Origin: Parietaria judaica
Lineage: Eukaryota > Streptophyta > Magnoliopsida > Rosales > Urticaceae
DNA: 64,000 nt
Direction of reading: 5' to 3'
NCBI GenBank assembly: GCA_954871525.1
Contig: OX940864.1
Span: forward strand, 11,402,001-11,466,000
The position numbers were made by a program, and so were the translations under genes. This document shows positions 34,711-46,800 of the stretch, piece by piece. How positions within the stretch are numbered: position 1 is the stretch's first letter; every line of letters begins with the position of its first letter. The notes beneath the pieces are model-generated. The model saw nothing but the letters and a program-made list of their open reading frames with translations, was not told the DNA's origin and searched no databases.

Positions 34711-34722
34711 TTTGTAGTAGTG
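34711..34722 (-). repeat. CACTA right terminal inverted repeat
   Basis: TTTGTAGTAGTG, the reverse complement of the left terminus, followed by target duplication TCT. Confidence 0.95.
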
Positions 34723-34725
34723 TCT

Positions 34726-36050
34726 CGTTCATTTTCGATTTCAGTTGTTGCAGAACGTTTTAAGTATTATGAGATTTTTATGTTTCACCTTATATTAAAT
34801 AATATGATATGAGAATCCGTCGAGCTCGAACTAGTATCAGTAAAAAAAGAGACTTTGATCTAAAATAAATTAGATAAAAGAATCAATATCTTGAAGAGAA
34901 TATTAAGAATCACGTATGAAATATATAAAGAGAGTAAATAGATTTATAAGTCATGAGTCAAAGTAAACTTTATACTTAACACAAAAGATGCCTATTTGTT
35001 TTAAAATTAAAAGTATTTGGCCAATCATTCCTCGATCGATACTGTGTTTTTTAAAAGTTAATTCTTCTATTAACGGTAAATTTGTCTAGAGCCGGGCCCA
35101 GTTCGTATAAGCTAGGGAGAGAAATATTTTGAAGCCCCTTGACGAAGTGATATATTGTCAAAAAAAGGCAAATATAGCAAAATATAGTCAAGTTTTTAGA
35201 TAATTTGAACATGAATATGTCGGATTTTTAGATGTTAAAGTATAAAATAAAGTTGTGTTTAGACATTGACTATCACATCTAAGTAATTTTTTTTTTGTGA
35301 GTCCTTAAAATTAGGGGTCTTAAACGCAAACCTCCTTACTTATAGTGAGGGCCGGCTCTATATACGCCATATATACATGCTTTGTGATTTTTTAAATATT
35401 TTAAAAACATTAATTTGAGGCATACACGTGTAAATGATTTAATGCTAACGAAGACACATGAGATAAAACCAATTAAAATCACTAAATTTACGACTTAATA
35501 TATTTAAATAGTATAATTAGAATTTTAGAATCTGTCACACTATTTCAACTCATTTATCCCTAATTACTAAGAAAATTTATGTCACACTATTTTAACACAT
35601 TTATCCCTAATTGTTAAGTGCATACATCTTCTAAATCTAAATAACATATTAATTATTAAAAAAATAAAAAATAATTTTATGAAAAAAACGGAAAACTGAA
35701 AATAAAAAGAGGAAACAAAAAACAAGAAAATCGAGTCTTCTAAGAGACGGTTCTTGTTCTTCGGAATTCAATCGCTCTCGTCTTCTCGATCTTCCTCTCT
35801 TCCGTTCACGAAGTTCCAACACAGAGCCTGAAGAACAGTAAGATGAATCAAGTTTAAAGGGTTTTTTCGTTCGAAGCAATTTCGAGTTACAATGAAGCAA
35901 AATCGATTCTTTTTTCATCTTTTTTGTGTAAATTCTTCGTCCTGATTTCTCAGAGACGAAAGGGGCGTACTGGGTTCGTCTTACTTCGTAAATTAAAGCT
36001 CTTGTTTTTGGGTTTAGAAGGTTTCGAAAAGGGTCGAAGCGAGTTCAATC
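34726..36050. other. Intergenic DNA and presumed promoter/5' leader of the TRF-like gene
   Basis: AT-rich up to about 35,690, without gene signal. From 35,700 GC content rises, with CTCTTC-rich DNA that probably marks the transcribed leader of the gene starting at 36051. A minus-strand open frame at 35649-35918 is a low-complexity shadow of that leader. Confidence 0.5.
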
Positions 36051-39000
36051 ATGGAGGACATGACTGAGTCCGAGGAGAGGCTTGCATGGGTTTGGGTCAT
36101 TGAAGCCATGGCAAGCTTTGAAGAAGTGAGCTTGCCACTCTTACATGGTAAATTTGAACCCGAATTAGGCTTATTAAGCACATTCTCCATTGTTGTTTTA
36201 GTCCATTGGTTCTGGTGAGCTGAGTTATTGCGGTACTCGTTGTTCAGATTTGGTTGAGGCAGCTCCGATATTACCGGATGGTTTGATGAAGAATGCAGAA
36301 GAAAGGGTTGCTCTCAGGTGTTTGGAGGAACTGTTTGCGCGTCAAACGAGGTGCGGAGATTCTTCCGTGCTGGGTTTGAAAGTCAGATTAGATGTATCGG
36401 AGAGTTGCGAAAATGTTCTGAAGCGAATTGTGCAAGAGGTAACAAAACAAAGAATTTTTATATTTATATATGTGTATATATATGTGTGTGTCTGTTTGTT
36501 TGTGTGCGTGCGTGCGTGTGCTCGTGCGTGTGTATTGATTTGGTTGAAGGTGTTATAGGGTAATATATCGAAGCTGAAAACGGGTGGTTCAGAGTTGGCG
36601 AAATTGGATATCGAACCCTTCATTAGGCATAAACGCGCTAACATGCCCGAATTGGGTTTAGAGAAGGTAAAAAGCATTTTTCTCGTCGAAACTTCGTTGA
36701 TTTCGGATTGCATTTTACTTATCATAATGACTAATGGGGATTGTATATGCAAACTCTCTTTCCAAACAGCTGAGCCGTTCGATCCGTGATGGTACACATC
36801 CTAATTCTGATTTCTTGAGGCGAAGCGACGGTGTGGGACCCACAAATCCGGATACTGGAGCTTGTATGAACACGAAAGATCTTCGTGCAACGACTTCAGT
36901 GCCTACCTTGACCTGCTCTGATTCAGAGAAGACGAGAGATAAAGCGAACTCGGCGCCGGCAATTGTTGAAAATGGAGAAAAACGTTTCGAAGATAATTTG
37001 AACAGAGGAGATGCATTACGTACTAAGAGGAGTCGGAGCGGTTTAGCTTCCAAAGATTACCCTGATTCTCAGAATGATAATAACAAAAAGGCAAAACAGT
37101 GCGCATCTTCCGTTGATATGGTTTTGGAGCCGAATTTAGTCTTGGCTAGCGAAAGCGAGCGGCATAAAGATTTTCCTGATGCTCAAAATGATATGTCAAA
37201 ACTGTGCACATCTTCCACTGTTAAGGTTTTGGAACCGAATCCCATCTCTGTAAGTGGAAGAGAGCGACATGAAGATATTTCCGAGAGAGGACTCAATGAT
37301 CGTACAGCCTCGCAGAAGCCTCGTGAGAATGATGATGATGATATATTGCATGGAAATGACGAGATACCTTCGCCCGTTGATGCATCGAAGGCTGTTGATG
37401 AGAATCTTGACGAACCATGCGACAGTCCTACCTTTGACACGGCGATAAAGAATTCTATTGAAGAAGCAAGGGGCAAAATTGACGACGATTTTCAGTTTCA
37501 AAGCCCGAATTCTGCGGAACCAGAAGAGAAACAAGAGGACTGTTGTGAATCGGAGACTTCAAGTGATAGCCACGGGTATAGAAACGAGAGGACTGATGTG
37601 GCAAAGAGAAAGCATGTCTTTTTGTCCTCTCAACTCACAGAAAGTCTCGATCCCGTAATTGCTGATTCATCGGAGCAAAGCCCATGCATGAAGTGTAGTG
37701 AAGCTGGTCACGCATTGATGTGCAGTGGCAGTAATTGCCAGGTGGCAGTTCACGAGAAATGTCTAGGCTCGCCTGCGATATTTGATGACAAGGGTAGTTT
37801 CTACTGTCCCTTCTGTGCATATTCTCGGGCGATCGCTGAATATCTTGATGCGAAGAAGAAATCGTCCTTATCGCGCAGAGAATTATCCGCTTTTATCGGT
37901 AAGCCCAAAAGGTCCGTTGATGGTTTACATAAGACGTTACCTAAGGAAAAGGATGAGAATCAAAAGACGTTACCTTGTACAGAAAAGGATAAGAATCGGA
38001 TCACTACTAATGTAAATGAAGAGTGTACTGTATCGTTTAATGAGCGACGGGATTTTCCCGATACGTGCAATTTCAATGCGAATGCAGAGACCAAAGATAA
38101 AGGAACAAGCGATCGAGTAACTTTCGGGGGTGAAGAAAAGACGGTCGAAGAATGCCCTTCGAGATCGTATGACCCACAGAAGGAAGTGCACGGTATGCAT
38201 GGTAAGTTACCTGGAGCGGACACTCGTAACAATTATGTTCATCGAAGAAAGGAAGTGTCGAGAATGCGACAGGAAACTTTGAAAAAGAAAGACGCTGAAG
38301 CTCCTATACAACTAGCTCGTGAGTTTAGCCTCGATAGTGAAGAAGATTCCGAGTCAGATCACGACGAGCCTACTGTTTCCAGTTACTGCATAAGAGTACG
38401 GAAGGAAGAAGTGCACTAGTAAGTTATTAAGAATGTTACGGTGTTATGTTTCTTTTTAATAAATTGTACTTAAGCCACAATTATACGATTAGGTTGACCA
38501 ATATAATTTACCATGGCTTATACATGTTCGTTGAGGCTATAATATTTCGGGTATAATTGCAATTGCAGTAACGCGTTTCAGGCAATTCCCCTGTTAAGGC
38601 GAAAAAAGGTTCCATGGACGACCGAAGAGGAAGAAAAGATAAAGGTGCTGGCTTATCCATTTCTATGTCGCTTTTCGTGTTATATAAAATTTACCTCATA
38701 TAACCCTTAAAAACTAAAAACCATAAAACTGGTATCAGTAACGGTTTTTGGTTTAATAATGCCGTTTTCTATTTATATTTAGTCTTTTGTCATCTTGCTT
38801 TATCAAGAACCCTTTGGACATACTTACCCTTAGGGTTTTTACTTGCTTCTTTCAGAATTTGTATCCTTACGTTTTTTTTACCAATAGTGAAAATGCCCAA
38901 AACTCAGGTTACCAATACTGTTATCCCGAGTACATTTTCTTGTTAAGCTTTTCTCACGCGTTATCAACATGTTATAGCTCGAAACTATTTCTGCAGGAGG

Positions 39001-39146
39001 GTGTGCAACGATTCACCGAGGGACGAATAATTCATTGGAAGAAGATCTTGGAATTCGGAAAGTCGGTATTTTTGAAAGGTCGAACCACGGTAGATCTCAA
39101 GGATAAATGGCGAAACATGTGCAAGGGGTCTCCGAAATCGAAATGA
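36051..39146 (+). CDS. PHD finger and telobox Myb protein (TRF-like family), 756 aa
   Basis: Six exons: 36051-36147, 36248-36438, 36559-36666, 36770-38418, 38569-38644 and 38997-39146. All are GT-AG and in phase (2271 nt). The N-terminus (MEDMTESEERLAWVWVIEAM) begins a helical domain typical of plant TRF-like proteins. A long acidic, Ser-rich, probably disordered stretch fills residues 135-430. A C4HC3 PHD finger follows at about 438-482 (CMKCSEAGH, MCSGSNC, VHEKC, CPFC), which usually reads histone H3 tails. The C-terminal single Myb/SANT repeat (W698 in VPWTTEEEEKIK) carries the telobox signature VDLKDKWRN (739-747), known from proteins that bind double-stranded TTTAGGG repeats. The product is probably a nuclear chromatin or telomere-repeat binding protein. 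The exact TRFL member is not assigned. Confidence 0.85.
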
Positions 39147-40125
39147 ATATGACGATTGACAAGTCTAGGTCCGTGAGTTACCATTTTTGATGTTGTATAG
39201 ATAAACCTTGAAAGCATATGTTTCTCATGTTTTGTGGATTTATCTTTTTGTTATATGCTATAGTTCATATATAGATATAATTCCAAGATCTCTAACCAAC
39301 ATTTTCTTATTCTAGTTCTATCGCACGTATGTATTTTGGTTAAATCAGTCTAAACCATAATAGTGATATATATTTTCATTTAAATTAACAAATTGTTTTT
39401 GGTTTGTTTGAGAGAGAGAGTCGAAGGAAATTGTAAGCTATTACGTGTAACTTTGATTTGAGATTTCTTGACTTGGCAATTTTCGGCCTTTGAAGTAGTT
39501 TATGTACCGAATCAAGTAAAAAAAATAAAATTCATCGTGTCATTTAATTTTACCGAGTGACGGAACTAGCATTGACAATAGAAAGGGCCGAAATGCATAG
39601 CTTTAGGAAAACCGCAACCAAAATTTAAACTTCTTATATTCTTTTGAGGAATTTTAGGCTATTTCTCAAAATGTGAGGGTGACAGCCGGCACGTGCTTTT
39701 ACCGTTCTTGAGATTAGACCGTACTCGGGTTTTGGGCAAACAATCCTCACAACTCATAATTGCTTTATTTTAAAACAAATCTCACCAGCAATTAGATAAA
39801 AAAAAAAAAAAAAAAAATTCTCCACAAAAATGCACACAAAAATAGCATCCAAAGAGCCTAGTGGTCAAACTACGTAATATGGAAAGTGAAACGGCAAGTC
39901 GTTTTGAGTGTAAAAGTGGCATTGCAATGCATGCATTCATGGGATAAAGGTGAGTGAGTCTCGAGAATCAAGCTGAGAATGACAACAAAACATGTGAAAT
40001 ACAAGTGCTCGTGAACATTTATACTAATCTTGAGGTGCCTCTTCTTCATTGACACACACATAAATAATCACTTCTTCACTCTTCAGAATGGATGCACTCT
40101 TGAGTTTTCTTCATTCAAAGATCAT

Positions 40126-40126
40126 A

Positions 40127-40178
<52 letters not shown>
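40126..40178. repeat. TA dinucleotide microsatellite
   Basis: About 26 TA units in intergenic DNA. Confidence 0.9.
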
Positions 40179-40180
<2 letters not shown>

Positions 40181-41425
40181 GTGTGCATTTGTGTGTGATC
40201 ACTTCCTTCCACTTCTCATCATACCAAGTCAAACCAAAGTATCCCGCGAACCACCACAATAATTAAATGCATTTCACTATTTTTATGCTCTTCTATTGTA
40301 TTTAGTATGCATATATAAGAGGTGAAACTTTTGGCCCAGTCAAAACCCGATCTTTTAATAAAAATCCCAAATAAAAACCGAGGCGTTTGATCGAGGCTTT
40401 AATGTCGAGATATTCTCTAGACCAATTATAGAAGATTGTTTTTTTTTTGTTGAGATTTTCCGAAATCCACATGGCCGGTCTGGTTCTGGGGCTAGAAGGC
40501 CCGAGCAAATACCGAGAATGAGCTAAAAGAAATCCCAAAAACCTGTAATCAGTCCCGCATAAAATTAGCAACGGATATGAACTAATTAAGGATGGTGTTG
40601 TATAGAAAAATGTATTAATAATAATGGGACTTATATTGAGATAATAGTAAAAAAAAGCAACACTTATCATATGTTGTTTAAGACTTAGCTCAATGTTGCT
40701 CAATGTTGCTAGCTAGCTTATATCACATGTGACATTACTTTATATCTAACGGGAATAACTTTTATTATTTCCACATGCATTTATTTGTGCATAATTAAGT
40801 CAAATTTTGTCACAAACCCTCCAAGCAATTTCAGCCAAAAATCAATCTATATCGTTCTCTGGGCAAGAGATTCAAACTAATTAACACATGTCAATAATAA
40901 TATTATATTCGATGTAAATCTTGAAAATGACTTAGATATAGTATTGAAATAATATCTAGAGACCCCTTATATAGAAAATCTATTTTGATATCACTCGGCT
41001 CGGTGTAACGTAATTTAACGCATGTTGATGACTAATTAATCATATTATATTTAATACTAATGTTAGGATATTAAGTGTATTCGGATATTTTGGAAATTAG
41101 GAAGTCTAAGTTTAAATTGATATTTAGAAGAGACCCCTATATAAAACACCAAACCAATTCTTAATACATTTCCCATGCACGTGAACTCTATGCTCATGCA
41201 CATCTTTAGATCAAAATATATACTCACTACTATACATCAAAATGTGAGAGAATTTGCCTAACCAACCCTAAAGTAAAGAGAGCTAAGTAAATATTGATCA
41301 ACGGTCACATGTGCTTGTGAAAAACTTTAGGAAAATGCAAACGTGACAACATTTATACCCCAAAACTGCCTTCTTTACCATCTCCTCCTACTTAAGCACG
41401 CTCCTCTCGACCCATCTTTTTTCAC

Positions 41426-41436
41426 ACTCTCACTCA

Positions 41437-41472
<36 letters not shown>

Positions 41473-41562
41473 AAGAAAGAAGAGAGAGAGACGTTTTTGT
41501 TCTTGTTTCATTAGATTTTCATACCAAAGTAGAATCTCTCTCTCTCTCTCTCTCTCTCTCAT
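41426..41562. promoter_or_regulatory. CT-rich leader (pyrimidine tracts) of the DREB2F-like gene
   Basis: Runs of CACTCT and CTCTCT precede the start codon by 115-250 bases. Such pyrimidine-rich tracts are frequent in plant core promoters and 5' leaders. A regulatory role is inferred only from position and composition. Confidence 0.4.
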
Positions 41563-41676
41563 ACACACACACTTCACTTCACTTCATTTCTCACTCCAAA
41601 AAGAGAATAAAAAGAAATACACCCTTTTGTTCGTTCTTATAGATTTTCACACCAAAGTGGAAAGAAGTTAAGAAAC

Positions 41677-42609
41677 ATGGAAAGCTACAAGAGATCATCT
41701 CCATTGAAGCCATGGAAGAAGGGCCCAACACGAGGCAAAGGCGGGCCCTTAAACGCGTCATGCGAGTACCGAGGAGTGAGACAAAGGACTTGGGGCAAGT
41801 GGGTCGCCGAGATCAGAGAGCCCAAGAAGAGGACACGGCTTTGGTTGGGCTCATTCTCCACCGCGGAAGAGGCTGCGATGGCCTACGACGAGGCTGCACG
41901 GAGGCTCTACGGTCCCGAGGCCTATCTCAACCTTCCTCACCTTCTCAATCACAACAACCCCAATGGCCTTGCATTCAAGTCCTCCAATTCCAGCAATAAG
42001 TTCAAGTGGCACCCTCCAAAGAGTTTTGTCTCCATGTTTCCCTCTTGTGGATTGCTCAACATAAATGCTCAGCCTAGTGTTCATGTCATTCACCAAAGGC
42101 TCCAAGAGCTCAAGCAAAATTCTATTAGTAAGAGCCCTAGTAGTGGTGATAGTAATAAGAATTGTTCTAGTTCATCTTCTTGTGACTCAAAGCATGATGA
42201 AACCCAAGCCAATATTGATCTAGACAAACCTGAATTTCTCGGAGAGGATTCGAGAGAGGTCGAGAGACCTCAAATCGACTTGCATGAGTTTCTCGAACAG
42301 ATTGGAGTGGTCAAAGGAGAGAGTTTCCGGTCCGGTGCAGGCGACGCTGAAGCGAGCAATTTCGCTGTTGATGATCATCATGATGACCTTGATCCCGGTC
42401 CTGATCATAATCGAAAAGCATCATTGGAAGAAGTCGCAATCATCGGTGATCATCAGCTCGGCGGCTTTGCAGACAAGTGCCTCAATTGGGACGCTTTGTT
42501 CGAAATGCACGGTATGGTCGGTGATCAAGGAACGGAAGTTGGCGGCGGCTTCCAAGTTTGCGATGTGGGCGAAGAGTTGACTTTCCCGACTTCCATTTGG
42601 AACTTTTGA
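41677..42609 (+). CDS. DREB2F: DREB2-type AP2/ERF transcription factor, DREB2F-like
   Basis: Intronless 310-aa protein. The AP2 DNA-binding domain covers about residues 31-88 ([46 protein letters not shown]). Its Val and Glu in KWVAEIREP are the DREB-type pair that recognises DRE/CRT (A/GCCGAC) elements. The basic leader [14 protein letters not shown] is a likely nuclear-localisation signal typical of DREB2 proteins. The downstream block [19 protein letters not shown] and the C-terminal [10 protein letters not shown] match my memory of Arabidopsis DREB2F (At3g57600). A poly-Ser stretch and an acidic C-terminal half ([21 protein letters not shown]) could activate transcription. A role in drought, salt or developmental responses follows from the family. 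The stop is TGA at 42607. Confidence 0.9.
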   Translation: MESYKRSSPLKPWKKGPTRGKGGPLNASCEYRGVRQRTWGKWVAEIREPKKRTRLWLGSFSTAEEAAMAYDEAARRLYGPEAYLNLPHLLNHNNPNGLAFKSSNSSNKFKWHPPKSFVSMFPSCGLLNINAQPSVHVIHQRLQELKQNSISKSPSSGDSNKNCSSSSSCDSKHDETQANIDLDKPEFLGEDSREVERPQIDLHEFLEQIGVVKGESFRSGAGDAEASNFAVDDHHDDLDPGPDHNRKASLEEVAIIGDHQLGGFADKCLNWDALFEMHGMVGDQGTEVGGGFQVCDVGEELTFPTSIWNF

Positions 42610-42939
42610 GAGAAGTCATCATGAGCTTGTTTTGGGATCAAAGCTCAACAATATTGGAGTTGGGTCAAGTTTTGAGGACACTAAACTTAAAATCAGATCA
42701 AGTACTTGAAGAAAATCAATTTCCATGTTACTCCTTTAATAGTTTCAGTTAGAGAATACAATATAGCATATAATAAGCTTGTCGTTTGGCCTAATAGTTG
42801 ATACGGAATATGTAATTTGTTTTCCCTGCATGTTTGTGTATATTTCTATTTGATAATTATAATAAATGCATTGAGCAAGACATAATACTTTCACAAAAAA
42901 TATTCCACTCATTTTATTTGATACACGGTATTCAGCTAC

Positions 42940-43009
<70 letters not shown>

Positions 43010-43829
43010 GGGTTTACCGAAAATCGATATTAATTGAATTGTGCTAAAAATTCGGTACTCGGATTAAAGTTTGCCTTTTGATTTTGGGTTACTTGCGGTA
43101 AAATTCTAAAAAAATAGTGAAAAAGTGATCTAATTTTTTTATGGTCACAACATTAAAATAAAAATCCTAGATTAAAATTTACAGATTCAGTATTTAGGAT
43201 TTATACTTTTGACACAATTGAGAATATATGCCTTGATTATTTTTTATTTTTGACATAGCCACCATTTCTTTCATTGAACTTATAAATATACTTGCCGCCC
43301 ATATAATTTTATTGCTGTTAACCTCTTAAGTTCTAATTTGAATCAACACTAATCACCAAAAGGACATTAACTCCACTTATTCTAAGGGAATCCATAAGTC
43401 ACCATAGCGTATTTGGACTTGATAGATTTATGTTTTTTTTTTTTAATCCTAACAGAAAAAATACTCCTTAATCTGATCATCTAAATTTTTATTATGTTTT
43501 TGTTAAAAATATGTGAAAGAGTTGTTAAGTTTAATATTCGCATATGTACCTCGTAGATTTCATTGTGTGCATCGTAGCACAAAATGAGAGAATACGTAAA
43601 GAGATTATAACCGAAGAACTCCGATTGAGTAATAGCGAATCAGGACGTAAGGTCCAAGAAATGTTTTTGTTTTTGTCTAAATATAGTTTTTTTAGACATT
43701 CTGGCACTCTTGTGTGCTCGGAAAAATTGAGTAACTTGAGGTCCAAGAAACCATACTCCTTATGCCTCGCATTGATAATATAGGGGAAAAAAGGAGAAGA
43801 ATTTGTATAGTAGTAATCAATGGGGGAAA
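42610..43829. other. Intergenic DNA between the AP2 gene and the convergent helicase gene
   Basis: No coding signal. A TG/TA microsatellite runs from about 42940 to 43006. The two flanking genes are convergent, so both 3' untranslated regions lie here. Confidence 0.6.
42940..43006. repeat. TG then TA dinucleotide microsatellite
   Basis: GTGTGTGTG followed by about 28 TA units, 330 bp after the DREB2F stop. Confidence 0.9.
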
Positions 43830-46800
43830 TTACTGAGCGCAGTACTCCGAGCCGCTTGCGTACTCACCGTGTCCCTCAAAGTACTCAATCAGTCGTTTCA
43901 GGAACGCATCGTTACTCACAGTCTCGGTGTCGCACACGATACAGCATTGCCTTCTTGCTCGTGTCACTGCCACGTTCATGCGCCTCCGGTCGCTCAAGAA
44001 TCCGACCTGAAATTTCCAAGAAACTCATGAGGATCGGAACTAACAGAAGAGAAAGGCGTGGGAATTTGCATTAAAGGTGAAACTGGGTTCAAGAATCCAA
44101 GTCCCCCAGAACCGGATTTTATAGGCGGGTTTTTATTGTCCATGCCACCGAAGCCCGTAATTGAATTTACCGGTTTTAGACCACAACGGGATTTTTCTAG
44201 ACTTCGATTCCAGGCCAAACTTGTTATGGTCCCCGAGTTATGGATCTTTTCTAGAGCAAGTGAAACTTTCTTTTCCATCAATTTCTCATTGATGAGCTTT
44301 TAAATAAGCCAAACAATAGAATTTATCGACTGGATTCTTAATAACTTAACCCTAAAAAAATAGTTATATAACATGCCATAATTATAACTTTATAAGATAT
44401 GAACATAAATAAAGCCGCATCTGTGAGTAACGACGATTCTTAGATGGAAAAATACCTCTTTCTTAGTGTTGGACCGAACCATTGAAATGATGATAGCTTC
44501 CTTTTCCCTGCCTTGGAAGCCGTCAACAGTTGAGATTTCCAAGCCCTTTAGCTTATCTTCACTGCTTCTCATCATCTTCAATATGACACCCTGCAACGCA
44601 TAGGTTCAACGACGTTAACACAACTTAATAAGTATATGGGAATTCATCTCATTAGTAAATTCCCAATGACATCGCATGTTTGGATGGTGCTTGCGTGTTT
44701 TGGGTTGTGTTTTGATTAAGGTTCCTATCAATACTTTTTTTCTATTTTTACATTATTATAAAGTAGACTGTAGACCTGAGCATTATAAGGAGTGATGATT
44801 CCGATATCGGAAGCTTGAACTCCGCTTTCAATAAGTCTCTTTGCATGGGCAATGGCGACCTCGGCTTCACCCTCGTTCAACGTGCTCTCTTCTTCGTCCT
44901 TCTTCTCTTCCATGTCGCATCTGAAGCATGAGCATCAAACCAATCATCCTGGTTAAACCAGGCACACATTTTCCAAAGCTAAATCAATAAAAACTTTCTT
45001 AATCTATATATAATAGAGTAGTGAAATTTAATTGTATATGTCTAACAAATACTTTTTTATCATACTTAAAGAGGAAGATCATACCCAGCTGTGTCTATAA
45101 GAAGAAGAGTCGGTTCCGTAGAAGGGGTTTTCTTCACATCCTCGAGATCGTAAAGCATATGGGCCGCGACACTTGAATGAGCTTTGATCTGTAGTAACAA
45201 AGACCGTATATAAGTTATATGCTAGAGGATCAAATTGAATAATTGGCAGTAATGGTCCCTAAACTTTTCAAAACAGCATTTTTCCCTGTGATCTTTGATT
45301 GGTGGCATTATCATACCTTACTGTTGTAGAGCTCTCGGGATGACCAATTCATTATAACCTCGTGCATCCGATACTGAACCGTCAGCATTGAAACTACATC
45401 GTTTTGATACATATTAGCAAGTCGCTCAAAGAGGGTCGTTCCTAAACCTTTCTTTTCGGCTTCAACACTTTGAATGGTCGGTGGAAGCTGAAGATGGTCC
45501 CCGGCAAGTATACATCTTGAACCCTAGAACAATGAGCTCAGATCTTCAGTAGTGCAATTGAATTCTTGATCTTTGTGTTTCTATTAAAATTTTCGCTTTC
45601 TAAGGAAATTATGTGACTTATGTACAACAACATATCTTGCTTCTATTAAATTAAGGAAATTTCTGATTTTACAGAAAGTCTATGTATATAGAGAGTACAG
45701 ACTACCTTCAATAGAGCTATCCAGCAAGCTATCTCAAGAGCCTGAGCAGCTTCATCGATGATAACCAAATCAAATGAAGTGTTCTCAAGCTTCCGAGAAG
45801 ATGAACCTGTAAGAGTTGTTAGCACAACATCTGCGTTCTTAATAACGTCCGTCACGGCTAATTGCTGCCTTTTTCGTTCTTCCTTGGAAAGAGTTCGAAG
45901 CTCCTTCTGAATGTTTCGTCTAGTGTTCTTGTCTCTGGTTTTCAACAGTTTCCCGTTTAATGCCTGACATAATTTTTTTATTTTTCTTTATGAACAATAT
46001 GATTCAGGACAGAAAACAAAAGGGAATCCGAGAGAAAATGTTTCTCCATATTTTAATACATACTTTCTGCATTGAATTTTGATTGTTAATCACTCACCTT
46101 CATTTCCTTCCGTATGTCATTTGCTAGAGAGCTATTATCGCCTTTTAGGACCTATAAGCAAAGAAAAATAATTGTAAAGACGATATGCAAGTATTAACAA
46201 GAGGCACAATAAACTATTTTAGGAAGATATGTTATAATGTTGGCAAGTACTTATGAAAGGATGTATGATAAATGATAAATGATAAATCAATATAAATAAT
46301 CAAGTAAGTCATGAATATTGGATGAAATTCTAAGATACCCAGAAAAAAAAGAAAAAAAAAATCCACAACAGAAAGGTCGAAAAATGTAATTGATTAAGAT
46401 GTTCATCGTAAGAGTTTGAAGAAAATCTAAAAATATCGTTTTCAATACCTGTGCGTCCAAAGCACTATCCAATACTTGAGGAAGAAGACGTGCGGGATGG
46501 CCCAATCGCACCAACTTTACTCTAAATAAATAATCACGAAAATACAAAATATGATTATCTACTTAGAGTTAACGAAACATTTGTAAAGAGCTTCAGATAG
46601 AAACATCGATTTCGACACTTTAGAAATAAGAATGAATCTGAATCCGGATACAAGTCAGTGACAAATTCACGCATGATCAAAAGTTCAAAACAGTTCGGCT
46701 ACATAGCTAGTTAATGATCTGAAAAGCTCAAACAAGTGAAAGAAAAGCACCATGAGAAGGAAAGGGAGACCAAAATTCAATACAAGGATATGAGATATGA

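Larger units (their letters stand above)
22681..34725 (+). mobile_element. Full-length CACTA (En/Spm) DNA transposon, 12,039 bp, TCT target duplications
   Basis: The element runs from 22684 to 34722. Its left end reads CACTACTACAAATATGAGAT and its right end, reverse-complemented, reads CACTACTACAAAAAAGGGGT, giving a 12-bp identical inverted repeat that starts with CACTA. The 3-bp target duplication TCT flanks it at 22681-22683 and 34723-34725. Inside, in order, are: a plant-transposon-protein ORF, a TNP2/TNPD transposase, a telomere-like repeat array, and a Transposase_24 plus ULP1-like gene, all on the plus strand. Islands of GCCGCGGC octamers and CGACAC/GTGTCG palindromes separate them. Each gene has at least one inactivating lesion, while ends and target duplications are intact. 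This suggests a fairly recent insertion that no longer makes its own transposase. Confidence 0.95.
39147..41676. other. Intergenic region upstream of the AP2 gene, with TA and CT repeats
   Basis: No gene seen. Contents include poly-A at about 39800 and a TA microsatellite at 40126-40178. The last 260 bases form the presumed 5' leader of the DREB gene, with CACTCT/CTCTCT tracts at 41426-41474 and 41535-41562. A 99-codon open frame at 41343-41642 lies in that leader but is low-complexity and out of frame with the AP2 gene; it might behave as an upstream ORF. Confidence 0.55.

Noticed and set aside
36342..36797. 151-codon minus-strand frame in the TRF-like gene
   Set aside because: Opposes well-supported exons and crosses a TG/TA repeat.
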